From the NCBI GenBank assembly GCA_033961575.1, contig CM066732.1:67742687-67806686 (forward strand): 64,000 bases of DNA, read 5' to 3'. Under the pieces are notes generated by a model. That model was given only the letters and a program-made list of their open reading frames with translations. It was not told the origin of the DNA and made no database searches. Below, one piece after another: positions 13,783 through 26,450 of the stretch (its first letter is position 1; each line of letters begins with the position of its first letter). The stretch comes from Aselliscus stoliczkanus. Its lineage: Eukaryota > Chordata > Mammalia > Chiroptera > Hipposideridae. Both the position numbers and the translations under genes were made by a program.

Positions 13783-13830
13783 AAATAAAAATACTTGGTG
13801 AATGAATGGATGGATGTACATTACACCATG
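13480..13830 (+). mobile_element. L2-like 3' end, split by a SINE
   Basis: The text TGTCAGCTCCACCAAAACGG, then TGCCTGGAATATAGTCGGC, then CTTGGTGAATGAATGGATGG is the usual order of an ancient LINE2 3' end. A younger SINE interrupts it near the end; joining across its 16 bp duplication restores the L2 order. Confidence 0.65.
13650..13786 (+). mobile_element. Short tRNA-headed SINE
   Basis: The head GGGCCGGCCGAGTGGCGCGG, an A-box-like segment and a B-box-like GTTCGGATCC lead within about 90 bp to GACACTGCGTTCT and then an (AAAT)n tail at 13745-13783. There is no long body. A perfect 16 bp duplication AAAAATACTTGGTGAA lies at 13634-13649 and 13787-13802. Confidence 0.93.
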
Positions 13831-13849
13831 GGATGGATATTTAGCAACT

Positions 13850-14413
13850 GCCTCTCAGCTGGAGCTGGAACACTGCACACCATCTTTCTGCTTTGTGGGG
13901 TAACTGGCTCTCTGTGAGAATCTGCAAGGGGGCATCAGAGGGAGGCTGCAAGGCTGGAGAGGGAGGGGAGACACTCTTTCCCTGTCAGTGTCTGCTTTGC
14001 CAGCATCTCCCAAGCAAAGCTTCTTCACTTCAGCAGCAGCAGTTCCATCCTAGAGCCACACTTGATACTAAATTGCAGTTTTTCTAACGCTTGCACAAAC
14101 ACCCCCATCATGACCAATCAGAGATACCAGCACCAGGTGAGCTGTATCACCCCCTCAGAGATCTGAGTTTCAGGTCCATGGGTCCCTCCTCCAAGCATCT
14201 CAGTTTTAGTTATTATAACCTCTTTCCTTTGCCCTCCCAGCTGTTAAGAGTGGTAACTATTCCTTGCGATTACTATATCCATGATTCCTTAGTATTCTCT
14301 TTTTGCCTTTTTAATTTTCTAATACATCATTAATATATTTTTTTATTAGATTCTCTTTGACCCAGTAACTGGCATGGTGTCTGTTTCTTGGCTGTTTCCT
14401 GACCAATACAGGA
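13850..14413 (+). mobile_element. Old LTR-like repeat
   Basis: A moderately GC-rich block ends in ATTAGATTCTCTTTGACCC and then TTTCCTGACCAATACAG, the usual closing of several old mammalian LTR families. Family and 5' end are uncertain. Confidence 0.4.
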
Positions 14414-15525
14414 TGGTAGTCTCAGGAAATAGAACCGCATAAACAATATTTGATGATTGGCCTAGTTGTACTTGAGCTTAACTACAGTGCTGAGTTCTGT
14501 GCAAATGTGTAATGGGATGTTAGTAATCCATGGTATGCAGTGTTATCAGGATTAATCAAATTTTCATTTGCTGTTGATTGTATTGAAGTGTCTAGTAACC
14601 AAGTGCATTGGTGGCTGCTGGCCGTTGTGGCGGTAATGGTGACGACAAGCATTGGCGCACAGGGTGGCTTCTTTGGAAGGCATGGCAGCACTCACAGAAA
14701 AAATTCAAAGTCAGATATCTAAACTAAGCCAAAGTCATTATCAGAGAACCAAAGAGCTTCTTAAAAGAATCCCGTATGTCTATAGCTTACTGAAAATCAG
14801 GCACAAAATTTAATCATGCAGGTTGCAGAATTACAGCATAAGTTGCAGTCTTGCCCCATCTTCTATGTGATGTGAAAGAGAAATGATTGGGAAGGAGTGA
14901 AATCTTGAGTGGGGATATCTGAGTGGATTTGTACTAAATATGAGATACTAGTCAATGGATATTTCCATGAAAATCAATTAAAATCAGGAGAAAAAAAATC
15001 ATACTCTAATGATTAATAATATAAGTATAGTATAGTAGTAAAGTACTTTAATGTTCTTAAAAATTAAAGAGATCCCTGTGGGTCAGTCCAAATGTCACAT
15101 TGCCTCTGCCCGATAAGTCACCTGAAATGGGAATGTTTGAGTCTGTCAATACTGAAAAATGGCATCAGTGGGCTGTAGGAACCCTTCCTGAAAGCTCCGT
15201 TGTCATTCATGAAGTCTGATGTGCTGGCCCAGCTAATCTGCTTGTCATCAGCAGCTGTTAGAATGTTTCCTTGTTTGCTTCATTGCTCACAACTACATGT
15301 GTAAAACTACTCGTCTTGCTCCTGCTTTTTGTCACCATCCTACTGTTTTTATACCATCTTCTCATTCATTCTGAGTTGGAAGGATGACAGTTTGTATCAG
15401 CTGCTTCATGTATTGATACAGATTAAGACCCTAGTGATGAAATCCTCTATTGGAATAAACACCTGGTGAGGAGTTGGAATGTTGAGATTTTGATCAACCT
15501 ATGAGAGAAGAATTATAGTATAGTA
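14414..15525. other. No gene recognised
   Basis: Unique-looking sequence with short chance frames only. Confidence 0.5.
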
Positions 15526-16235
15526 AATAAATAGGTAGACTTTGAAATCAGAATAGTTTTGAATCCTGTTTCAAGTACCTGCTAGCTGGGTAAATTTGGG
15601 CAAATTAATTAAACTCTCTAAGACAGTTCCTTCATCAATAATAGTTCATAGAATTTTATGAGTGTTAAATAATGGAATACTCAATGTATTAGTTTCCTAT
15701 TGCTGCTCTAATAAATTACCACAAACTTAGTGGCTTAAAACAATACAAATTTATACTCTTACAGTACTGGAGGTCAGAAGTCTGAAGTGGGTCTTACTAG
15801 GCTAAAATAAAGGTGTCCGTGGGGCTCTGTTTCTTTTTGAGACCCTAGGGGATAACCCATTTCCTTGCCTTTACTACGTTCTACAGTTCCTTGGCTTATA
15901 GCCTTCCTTCACCTTCAAAACCAGAATGATAGCACCCTCAAATCTCTCACTCTTTTGCCTTCCTTTTTCACTTACCAAGGACCCTTGTAATTTGGACCAC
16001 CTGGATAGTCTAGGATACTCTCCCAATCTGAAGGTCAACAAATGTAATTCCATCTGTAACCTTAATTCTCTTTTGCTGTAAAAGCTAACATTCACAAGTG
16101 CTGAATATTAGGATGTGGACGTCTGGGAGGCCATTACTCTGCCTACCATATTCAGTAAATATGTATTCAATAAATAATGTAGATGAGGTGCTTGGCACTG
16201 TGCCTGACACATGGTTGGCCATTAACAGAGGTATT
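15526..16235 (+). mobile_element. MIR-like SINE split by another repeat
   Basis: MIR-like text (TTGAATCCTGTTTCAAG, then TGCTAGCTGGGTAAATTTGG) stops near 15687 and resumes near 16150 with CTTGGCACTGTGCCTGACAC and CATTAACAGAGG. The gap is filled by the repeat at 15688-16145, so the MIR is the older element. Confidence 0.55.
15688..16145. mobile_element. Ancient interspersed repeat (probably MaLR/LTR type)
   Basis: It opens TATTAGTTTCCTATTGCTGC, continues CACAAACTTAGTGGC and GGAGGTCAGAAGTCTGAAG, and closes GGCCATTACTCTGCCTACC. This is a very common old eutherian repeat pattern. I am sure of the pattern but not of the family name. Confidence 0.6.
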
Positions 16236-17974
16236 ATTTTTTAGTACCATCCCAAATTCTTCAATAGTTCTTCATTTGAGGTTTAATAAAAAATTATTAT
16301 GATTTTTAATGTTATCAAATTGTAATTAAAAGATAATTTAAAAAGAACACAAGCAGTCTGGGGCAATTTAAGCAAATGGTGGCTAATGTATGGATGAATC
16401 CATTCTTTGTTGGGATAGGAGGGCATTGGTTACTTACTGACTTTCACTGTTGTCCATCTTGTCCTCTCTCTTCAAGTTTTATTGGAATTATCTCCCATGG
16501 GAAAGTGCCATATCTTTCGAAGTTTTTTTTGTTTTTTTGTCGATCATCAAGTATGTTGGCATTCTTTAAAGTTCTACCAGATGTTGTAATATCACTGATA
16601 TTTACCAAGTTGAATATAGAAGTTAAATGTTTATTTTATGACCTTTCAGAAAAATTGGCAGTATTGCTAATTATGCGGCTCAATATTATTGAATATATCT
16701 GCTTATTTGGAAATTTGCTTTCTGACAAAAACATCAATACATTTGGCAATTATGTTTTCCCTTTTATCTATTGTTTTTATTGTTACATGTTGGAAACTCA
16801 CATGCTGGTTTGATAATTTTAATGATATGCATAAATATAGATTACTAGAAGCAGGGCTCAGTGTGTTAGTATATTTTTGTACAATTTTCTATAGTGAGAT
16901 TGAAGCTTGACAAAATTGTGAACTAGGCCAAGTTTATTTTCAGCATCCTCCATCCCTTTCTACCTTGTGTCACTTATTTTCTCCATTTAAAAGATATTTA
17001 GGACTTACATGTTTTCTTCCTTCTGTCCATTATCAAGTCTATTCTGAAAAAAAGAAAACACACCAAAATCTCATTTATAAACTTATTGTAAAATTAAATC
17101 ATAATGTTTTTCTCTGAAGGATATTTGCATGTTAGATTGAATTTCTTATTATAGAATGGCTTTGCCTTTTATTAAAGAAAGTTTCAGCAAGAGTGTTAGG
17201 GAAAGGCCTTCATGTTTACAATCACATAAATACATGTGTAGAACTACTCCCACCCCCATACGGGTATGTATACACTTTCTGATTTAAATAACCTGAATCA
17301 AATCCCACTTTCAGAAATTTAGAAATTGCTTTTTTTTATTTTGATGTAACATCAGTGTTCAGTTTGTATGAATATACTTGATTTCAATTAATGTCTAGTT
17401 GGACTTTCTGCTATAGATTGAGCCTGTTTTGGTTTGAGTTCTGTTAATTGATTTGGCATTCAATCTAAAACTGCCACTGGAAAGAATTGTTTTATATAGC
17501 GCTTTTAAAACGACAGAACACAAAACAGAAGGGTAGTTGTATATATAGCTGCTTGTTTGTATCACTGAAGCAAAAACTTATATCTAGAATTGAGATGAGG
17601 ATGCTTTCCAGTTTTCTAAATGTATCGTCAAATTTCTCTCTTGAGTCCTGTGAGCTTCATGCTTAGTTAAAGAGATCTAGCCATGCCCCGAATGCGATAT
17701 AGCATAACGTCACATCAAAATCCGGGAGAGCTGGGATCCCATTTCCTCCGTCTGTTTTATATTGCCATCAGTGTGACTGTTGGTGCCAAGTAGTTAAGAA
17801 CAATGATATCATCAGAGAATAGCGCTTGGGCTTTAATGCCTTGTAATGCCAGAGCTGACAAGTCATACTTGAATGAATTTCCAGAGTCAGGTGCTACACT
17901 GCATTTGTGTGTGTAGAAGCCTCGATTCCACCGGGAGCACTGACCTTAGAGCAAGAGCAAGCATGTCCGGTCTG
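16236..17974. other. Gene-free stretch
   Basis: AT-rich. A 145-codon open frame at 16376-16813 has no recognisable domain, a chance-like hydrophobic composition and no supporting signals, so it is not called as a gene. Confidence 0.5.
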
Positions 17975-18051
17975 AGGCGTTACATTGCTCAGCTGTTAGA
18001 ACTCGAGTTCTGTATGAGTTCAATCTCTTAAAAAAAAAAAAAAAAAAAAAA
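17975..18051 (+). mobile_element. Decayed tRNA-derived SINE head with poly(A)
   Basis: TTGCTCAGCTGTTAGAACTC resembles an A-box arm, GAGTTCAATCTC resembles a B box, and a pure A run of about 22 follows at 18030-18051. The short length and the A tail suggest a truncated SINE; I see no clear target duplication. Confidence 0.4.
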
Positions 18052-19652
18052 GGATTATTTCAAATGGCTTCATTTCATGAGGATATAATTTTTTCTCAAC
18101 TGCCCTAATGCTACTTTCGTTGTGTGTTTATTAGGTTATACATTTTCAGGGATAGCAGATGCGGAGATTTTTTTTTATTTATTTAACCTACTTAACATCA
18201 TGGGGCTATTTGAAGCAAGTTCTGGCAGTTATTTGGGAGGTGCTGTTCTTGGGGGAAAATAGTCAACAAGCACTTGAGTTTGAGGGTCACCTGTAATTTG
18301 GGTAAAACACAGACACACATTAGGTTTTATAGTCTTACTGCAAGAACTCTGATCAGAGCTGGGCCTCTTCACTTTCTCTTCAAGTGAGAAGTTTTGTAGG
18401 GCAGGAGGCCAGCAGGTGGGTTCATTCTGGATAGAGCAGCAGATATTTCACAAGAAGAGTTTAACTCATTCTCTTTTTATAGAAACTTCTGGTGGGTATA
18501 TTTATGGAAATGGTCTGCAGTCATCCGTGATCTAAAGTCAGAATGGATAGAAGGGATACCCATATTTTTTTTAAGTTCTTTCTCAGCAAGTTCATAATTT
18601 GTCCCTGGAGGATATGTCTAAGCAGTTTTCTCTTAGTGTTTAAAAAAACTTTATTGTTGTTGTTTTTTTTTTAATAAGGAATCTTTAATAGCCTTTCAAA
18701 TTGCTGAATATCCATTTTTAACAGTTTTTTTCTGTTCGTACATTTCTGCCTCTATATGATTGGAACATTTAAAAGTAGAACTTAATGTGTACTTTTTCCA
18801 TATTTCTGTCAAAATAATTGTATAAAGTTAAATTAAAATTTTTGAAAAGTAGTGACAGACTAAAAAAAAATTCCATTCAAAGGGTTCATTCAAATTGCTA
18901 TACATGGAACAATTCATTCTTTAAGCAGGTTTATATATATCATTTGTCTAAGGAAAAACTGAAGCTAGGAGGAACCCATTAATTACCCACACAGGTATGA
19001 AAATTTTCATTAATAGAATTTGACTAACTCTTATGTTCTCTAAATCTGGAGAAGTGATGGATGTTTTAGACTTAGAGATAATCTGGAGGGATAATTTAAT
19101 GTTTTATTATATTTCATTTTGTCATGTAGTTTTTCATATGTTGGGTCTTAAATCTACATATGGGATTTTGTTAAGTTCTCTTTATAATTAACTGCCTCAA
19201 GAGAAGAGGAAAAGACACCACATGTTAAGTTTACATAGGAATTATAAGTCTTTAGATAAAAAAAGGAATATTAATACCTTGTTGATCAGTAATTGCTTCC
19301 TTCAAGATTTTTTTAATCCTTTATGTAAGGAATTTTTTTTCACTAAATAAAAAAAAAAAGTATTTTTAATTTTGTAAATGAAAAAATTAATTTAATTCCC
19401 ATTAAATTCCTATTCTGATATAGTAACTTCTTGGGTTAGACCAAGAAACAGAACCTGCTTCTGGTGAAGAAATTACTCTGTAGGGAGTTGAGCACTGATT
19501 ACAGGGCAGTAATATTACTTTTACAAGTAACAGTACCATCACTAGTAACACTACTATCGCTAGGCTGAAAGGAGACAAGGGAAAGGTGGTGTAGTGAGAA
19601 GAGAAAGAGACAATGAGAAAAAAACAATGAGAGAGTGAGGATGTGGCTGGGG
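18052..19652. other. No gene recognised
   Basis: AT-rich sequence with several A or T homopolymers. No named repeat or coding signal. Confidence 0.5.
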
Positions 19653-19704
19653 ACAGAGATAGAGATAGAGAGCGAGAGAGCGAGAGACAGAAAGAGAGAG
19701 AGGA
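19653..19704. repeat. Imperfect (GA)n purine tract
   Basis: GAGATAGAGATAGAGAGCGAG-type purine repeats, part of a longer purine-rich block from about 19595. Confidence 0.85.
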
Positions 19705-22581
19705 AGTGAAAAGAATGGATCTGTATAGAGAGCTATGTGCACAGGATCTTATAGAAGCTGTGACCTTTGTCAGAGAGACTTAGCCAGGTGGAAGCAACTC
19801 TTCAGTGAAGATGATGGGGACACCTTACTCTTCTGCCTCTTTCAGATCCTCTCAATTATACTCCATTTGCTGAATTCAACCAAAATAAAACAGCAAGGTT
19901 ACCTGTTGCAATCTATTTGGGTCAGACTCCTACAATATAGAATAGAAAAGAGTAAAGAGAAGATCTAGAAGATCTAGAATGGCAAACAGAAGACATCAGA
20001 ATAATATATAATTTAAGATTTGAGGATTCATAAGACAATGAAATATTTCTGTTTGTGTATAATCAGCAGGAGCATTGGCTCTCATTATATAATATTTTAG
20101 GAAATTATTCTGAATATGTAGCTCACTGATATATTCTAGAACTTTATTAAATTAATCCTGGATCTATCAATTATCTATCTATCTATCTATCTATCATCTA
20201 TCCATCTACCTAATTGTTTGGCATGTCATTATAAAAGTGAAGTGAAGAATTGCACAAGTATCCACAGAAAATACCAATACCCTTCTACCCCAGTCTTCTA
20301 GATATTTACATTGACAGTTTTTAGGAGTTTCCTCTAGTGACAAAAATAATATATTAAAAAACCAAATCCTGTCTTATATACAGTCTATCTTTTTACTGCA
20401 AACACTTAATAGAAAAGTGGGGCAAAAATAGCTCAATAGCCTCTAATTAAACGAGGATTGCTGGAATAAGGCATTGCAGTCTGCACCTACAATGGAACAC
20501 CCTTTAATTCAAGATATTTTGAGAACATTGTGGCCAGAATATCTCACAGTGCTTCATATCCTTGTTACTTTTGGCTACTGTCCATACTGAGCCTTCCCTG
20601 CATAATCTATTCTTCTACTCTGTCAAAGCAAATTATTGTACTGAACAAAATTAAACAGGTAAGGAAGACTTTTTTCAAGGTATTGTAATAAAGGAGAGAG
20701 ACCAAAGTACAGCCTGAACTCAGTTCCATTGAAACAAAGGACAGGATAATTTTTTTTTTTTTTAAATTATTCGTCAGTTTAATCAGCTTCAGTTACTTCC
20801 GAAGTACAGAACAAGTTGTTTTACAATTATTTCTGGAAAGTTTTAATTTCGTCATGTAGCACTGCTTCCCTTCATTTTAATGACTCAAATGCTTGTACGA
20901 AATGCCAACTGATTATTAAACTAAATAGAATATAATTAAAAATTCAGGTAGTAAAGCTAAAGTATCATGAACTGAAAAACAGTAACTTTATTCCTCCAAA
21001 TAAAATTGTGAAATATTCATAAAGCACCTCCTTTCCATCAATTTAAGTAACTGAGAGTTGACTGTCCTGATTTTATGCAACTGGTCATTTTTAGTTAGTA
21101 TGACATAAGCAACAATCAAATGCAAATTAGTTGCTTAAATTCAGGATACATACCTGGGGATCAACTGGAATAAGGGAAAGAAAATCCAAACCTAAAACAA
21201 AAATGCTTTGTTAATAGTTGTCTCATATTTTGGAGACAAGAATTACTTCCCAAAATCATTTTGTATTTATCATAAGGCATAAACATTGGGGGTAAGTGCT
21301 TACCATTATGCAATAGAAAAGTTCTATACCAGAAGCCATGATTTTGAATGTGCATAAAACCCCAATACGAACATATTCCCTGACAAAATATCTGGAAAAA
21401 TCACTTCCCAGAGACTTTAGAGGGAGGAGTCCAAAAGTTTCTTGAGAAGTAGGACTTAGTAAAAGCGAACATATCTCTAGGACAGGATAATTTTTAAGAG
21501 CTGGGGTGGGACGAATTTTAGGCCTTCTGTGATTCTTAAACCTCCATGACATAAGGTAGTTTTAAAATGCTGAGCGATGTGCGTACTGCCCACCAAAGCT
21601 ATGCTACTATCTTTCTGTAAAAACTGAGATAGAGGATTATATTTTAATAGGATGGCTCCCAGATCCTTGAGAAGGACAGTCCTGAGTTGTTAAACTGGTA
21701 AGAGGATTTTAGAAAGATTTACATCTCAAGGAAAGAGATTACCATTACAAAGATTTTTTGTTTTTAAAGAAAACACTCTAAGAAAATGGAGGCTAGTTGC
21801 TTAGAATCAGGAAGAAGCCTGTCTAAAGTTTGGTCAAGCTGAGGAGAGTGTTAAGGCCATCTTGGCCATACACTTCTGACTTCTCTCCTCTTCTAAGCTT
21901 CCATTGATCCCACCCAGTTCAACCTTTTTACTTTCTGCATTTCTCCAACTTCTGCAGAAGCTTCCATACATGGTCAATACATCAATAGACTGATATATTC
22001 ATCTCTTTGCTTTAACTGAAGATTCAGCTTTCCCTGTAACCTTCTTTAATGGAAGCCCTTTATTTCCTCAAACCACCAGCTCCTGGATGATGGCTTTAGT
22101 TCTTTCTTTAATCATTATATAAAATATATTTAGTTATTGAAGCTCATATGTACAGGCTATGGCAATATCTGTTGTTTCTTGTTCCTGTATATGATCAACT
22201 TCCTGAATACTTCTGCAAAGTCACCAAAATCATTGGTTTCAGTCTTGGAGTGATTGTCATCATCTCATCTCTTGTCCTACATTAACTTGAAATCACCTCA
22301 ATGTCTACTCTCAATATCTAGCCAGTAAGTATACCATTCTAATTTTTCTCTAAACATTATATATATACAAATACATAATTTATAATATATAATATTTTGT
22401 GAAAATAGACTTGTACTGACAATTTTATATCCTGCTTTTTTCCCTACCTAATATTTTGTCATGGGCATTTTCTTGTATTATGTATTTTTTATTAACATGA
22501 TTTTTAATGGTGACACTATTTTAAGATAAAGATATATTATCTGCCTTTTTCTTATTGTAGGTCATATCTAATTGTTGTTTA
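19705..22581. other. Gene-free stretch with an (ATCT)n at 20172-20208
   Basis: Apart from the tetranucleotide run and a poly(T) at 20750-20763, no feature is recognisable. Open frames of up to 98 codons (21256-21552, minus) lack any sign of coding. Confidence 0.5.
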
Positions 22582-22592
22582 ATATGACAGTA

Positions 22593-22714
22593 GGGCCAGC
22601 CGAGTAGCACAGTGGTTAAGAGCTGGCCTAGGACGCCAGCGACCCCAATTTGGATCCCACAGATGAGGGCCAGTGACTCTGCCTTCTAAAAAAAAAAAAT
22701 ATATATATATATAT
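22593..22714 (+). mobile_element. Short tRNA-headed SINE
   Basis: Head GGGCCAGCCGAGTAGCACAG, then CACTGTGCC-type text replaced here by GTGACTCTGCCTTCT, then an A run grading into (AT)n. The flanking duplication ATATGACAATA is at 22715-22725, with one mismatch at 22582-22592 (ATATGACAGTA). It lacks the long body. Confidence 0.9.
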
Positions 22715-22829
22715 ATATGACAATAAACATCCCTTTCCATTACCTTTGTGCTGAAGCTTTTGGAAATAGGTGTCTACTTGTAACTATATCCATTTCCTCA
22801 TCACCTGCCATGTGGCTTTTTTCTCACTA

Positions 22830-23600
22830 CTCCAGTGAAAACGCTTTAGCTAAATTCCCTAATGACATTCATTTTGACACATGGAGTAAACAAGTTTCAG
22901 TCCTCACCAGACTAGATCCGTTAGCATTTGACATCAGTGACCACTCCGTCTTAAAACTCTTCTCTGACTACACACATTCCTGGTTTTCTGATATTTCTAG
23001 CTGTTCATTTTCAATAATATTTTGCCAGCCTCTATCCCTCTACCTGATGTTTAAATCCTTGGTAACTGAGTGGGCTCAGTCTTGGCCCTCTTTTCTTGTC
23101 TCTCTGGACCCTCTTCCTGAGTAATTATATCGAACCTCATGGCTTTTAGTATCATCTGTTTCAATGATTCCCCAATCTATGTCTCTGGTGTTGACCTCTC
23201 TTCTGAACTCTAGATCTGATATTTAACTAATTACCTAACATCTCAAGCTGAGTGTGTCACAAGCATCTAAACATTAACATATCCAAACTTGAACTCTGGT
23301 TAGTATGTTTACCAACGGCTCATCATTTCTTCCCCCCATCCCCCGCTCCCCATTTCAACAAATGGTACATCTATTCACCTTGTTGCAAAAACCAATACCT
23401 AGGATGCATTCTTAGTATTTTCTCTCCTTTCCCCCTTATATATAATCCATCACCAATTTCTTTTGATCCCAGCTCCAGCATGCACCTATATTCTGCCCTC
23501 TTTTCTCCATCTATAATGCCACCAACCTAATACTCATTTTCAATCACTTTATTTCAGCTTCTCTTTCTCTACCTGACATTTAAATGCTTGATAACTTAGG
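22830..23600 (+). mobile_element. Ancient interspersed repeat, family unnamed
   Basis: The order of phrases (CTCATGGCTTTTAGTATCATC, GACCTCTCTTCTGAACTC, CATCTAAACATTAACATATCC) is a familiar old eutherian repeat. A reverse-orientation relative seems present at about 58.44-58.81 kb. A 135-codon open frame at 22717-23124 lies largely in it and is not a gene. I cannot name the family with confidence. Confidence 0.4.
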
Positions 23601-23639
23601 ACTTTGTCTTGGGCCCTTTTTTCTTGTCAGCCTTCTAGC

Positions 23640-24255
23640 TGATTTTCATGCTTCCTTACTTACCTCCTGTGGTTGGCAAAAATTTAAGATGAGGTTTCCT
23701 TCCCCCTGGTCTATATGCTGTGTAAAATATCTTCCCCTTGAATGTTGGCGAGACCTCTGGATATCATGGAATAGTTGATACAGGACTGTTGATTGTTACG
23801 TTATGTGAAAAAGGTGATGTGATTATTAGTCATGCTTATGATAACTGTGCTTTATATCAGATTCTGTTGTGTAGCACATAGAAAAGAGGTTGTCCTACTG
23901 GCTTTGAAAAACAAAATGACCATGTTGGGGGAAGGCCACATGGCCAGGATTTGAAGGCAGCCCCTAGGTGTTGAGAGCCAGTTTGGCTGACAGCCAGCAA
24001 GAAAATTAGTACTTCACTTGTACAACCACAAGGAACTAAATTATGTCAACACTCAGTGAGCTTGGAAGAAGACCCTGAGCATCAGATGTGATCTCATCCC
24101 AAGATAACACTGATTTAAGTGAGAACCAAGTCAGAGGACCCAGCTAAACTGTATCTGGACTCCTGACTCACCGAAACTATAAGGTAACAAATTTGTATTG
24201 TCTTAAGCTGCTAAATTTTTGGTAATTTGTTATACAACAAAAATTAATAAACTGC
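23640..24255 (+). mobile_element. MLT1-like (MaLR) LTR
   Basis: GGCCACATGGCCAGGA, GACAGCCAGCAAGAAAA, ACCACAAGGAACTAAATT and the close CTTAAGCTGCTAAATTTTTG, then GGTAATTTGTTATACAAC, follow the order of MLT1-class LTRs. It is diverged, without an internal region. Confidence 0.6.
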
Positions 24256-25048
24256 CTTCCTCTTTGTTCCCACAATCATTCTAAACACAGAGAACAAAGA
24301 AAGCTTAAAACCCTTCAATACATTTATGTGGCATTTAAAACAAAATAACTTCTTTTTTTCCAGCTTTATTGAGATATAATTGACAATATATAGTATAGAA
24401 TGCAAAATATACTTAAAATATACAGTGATATAATTTGATATATATTTACATTGTGAAAGTATTCCCATAGGCAAGGTAATTAACATATTCAACACCACAG
24501 ATAGTTACTTAAAAAATTCTTTTTTAGTGAGAATGATTCTCTTAGCAAATCTTAAGTATATAATACAATGTTGTCAATTATAGTCACCATGCTATACCTT
24601 AGATCTTCAGTTTATTCATCTTATACCTGAAAATGTGTACCCTATTACTAACCCCTCCTCATTTCCCCCTCCCTCCAGCCTAGCAACCACTACTCTACTC
24701 TCAATTTCTATGAGTTTGATTTTTATGTTTTTATATTCTTCATATAAGTGATAACAAGCAGATTTGTCTTTTCCTGTCTGGTTTATTTTACTTAGCATTA
24801 TGCACTCTAGGCTTATTCATGTTTTCACAAATGGCACAATTTTCTTCTTTTTTAAGGCCAAATAATATACCATAATATATATATATATTTGTTAGTTTCT
24901 GTTTATATATCATACATATGAGTGAAATAATATGGTTCTTTTCCTTTTCAATCTGACTTATTTCGCTTAGCATGATACAATCAAGATCCATCCATGCTGT
25001 CACAAATGGCACTATTTCATCTTTTCTTATGGCAGAGTATTATTCCAT

Positions 25049-25120
25049 TGTGTGCGTGTGTGTTTGTGCATGTGTGTATTTGTGTGTGTGTGTATTGTAT
25101 ATATACACACACATACACAT
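25049..25120. repeat. (TG)n / (CA)n microsatellite
   Basis: Imperfect TG repeats are followed by ATATACACACACATACAC, within the 3' UTR part of the antisense L1. This is where L1 3' ends commonly have such a run. Confidence 0.9.
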
Positions 25121-26450
25121 CTTTATCCAATCATCCATTGAAAAACAAGTGGTTTCCATGTCTTGGCCACCATAAATAAAGCTGCAATGAACATAGGGGT
25201 ATGTGTATCTTTACAATACATTTTTTTAAATTTTTCAGGTAGATACCCAGAAGATGGATTGCTGGGTCATATGGTAACTGTATTCTTATTTTTTTGAGAA
25301 ACTGTTTTTCATAGTGGGTGTACCAATTTACATTCCCGTCAGTAGTGTATGAGGGTTCCTTTTTCTCCACATTCTCTCCAACACTTCTTATTTCTTGTCT
25401 TATTGCTAATAGCCAATCTAACAGATGTATGGTGGATCTCGTTGTGGTTTGATTTGCATTTCTCTTACAGCTAGTGAAGTAGAACATCTTTTCATATATC
25501 TGTTGGCTACTTTTTATGTCTTCTTGGGGAAAAGTGTTTGTTCAGCTCCTCTGCCCATTTTTAAAAGTTGAATTGTGTTTTGTTGTTGAGTTGTATGAGT
25601 TCTTTATTTGTTTTGGATATTAGCCCCTTAGCTGAGGTATTGTTTGCAAATATCTTCTCCATTCGGTTGGTTGCCTTTTTGTTTTGTTGATGGTTTGTTC
25701 TGCTGTGCAGAAAATTTTTAGTTTGATATAGTCCCATTCATTTATTTTTGCTTTTAGTTCCCTTGCTTTTGGGGTTAAATTCATGAAATCCTCTCTGAGA
25801 CCAAGGTCCATAGGTTTAGTACCTATGTTTTCTTCTATGTATTATTTTGTTTCAGGTCTTATATTTAAGTCTTTAACCCATTTTGAATTAATTTTTCATG
25901 GTGATGGATAGCAGTCTAGTTTCATTCTTTTGCATGTGGCTTTCCAATTCTCCCAGCACTGTTTATTGAGGAGGCTGTCCTTTTTTTCCATTGTGTGTTT
26001 GTGGTTCCTTTGTTGAAAATTAATTGACAGTATAGATGTGTTTATTTCTGACCTCTCAATTCTGTTCCGTTGGTCAGTGTTTATTTTTCTGCCAATACCA
26101 TATTGTTTTGATTATTGTTGCTTTGTACTATAATTTGAAGTCAGGGAGTGTGATACCTTCAGCCTTGTTCACCTTTGTCAGGATTGCTTTGGCTATTTGG
26201 GTCTTTTGTAATTACATACAAATCTGATGATTTTTAAAATCTATTTCTTTAAAAAGTGCCTTTGGGATTTTGATGGTGGAGTGCATTAAATCTGTATATT
26301 GCTTTGGGTAATATGGCCATTTTCATTTGAATTATGCTGATTCTTCTAATCCATGAACATGGAATATCATTTCATTTCTTTGTGTCTGCTTTAGTTTCTT
26401 TTAATAATATCTTATAGTTTTCAGCATGTAGGTCCTTCACACCCTTTGCT

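Noticed and set aside
16376..16813. 145-codon frame resembling a small hydrophobic protein
   Set aside because: AT-rich, no domain, no start context or neighbouring signals; such lengths are expected by chance in 64 kb.
22717..23124. 135-codon frame
   Set aside because: Starts in a SINE tail and runs through an ancient interspersed repeat.
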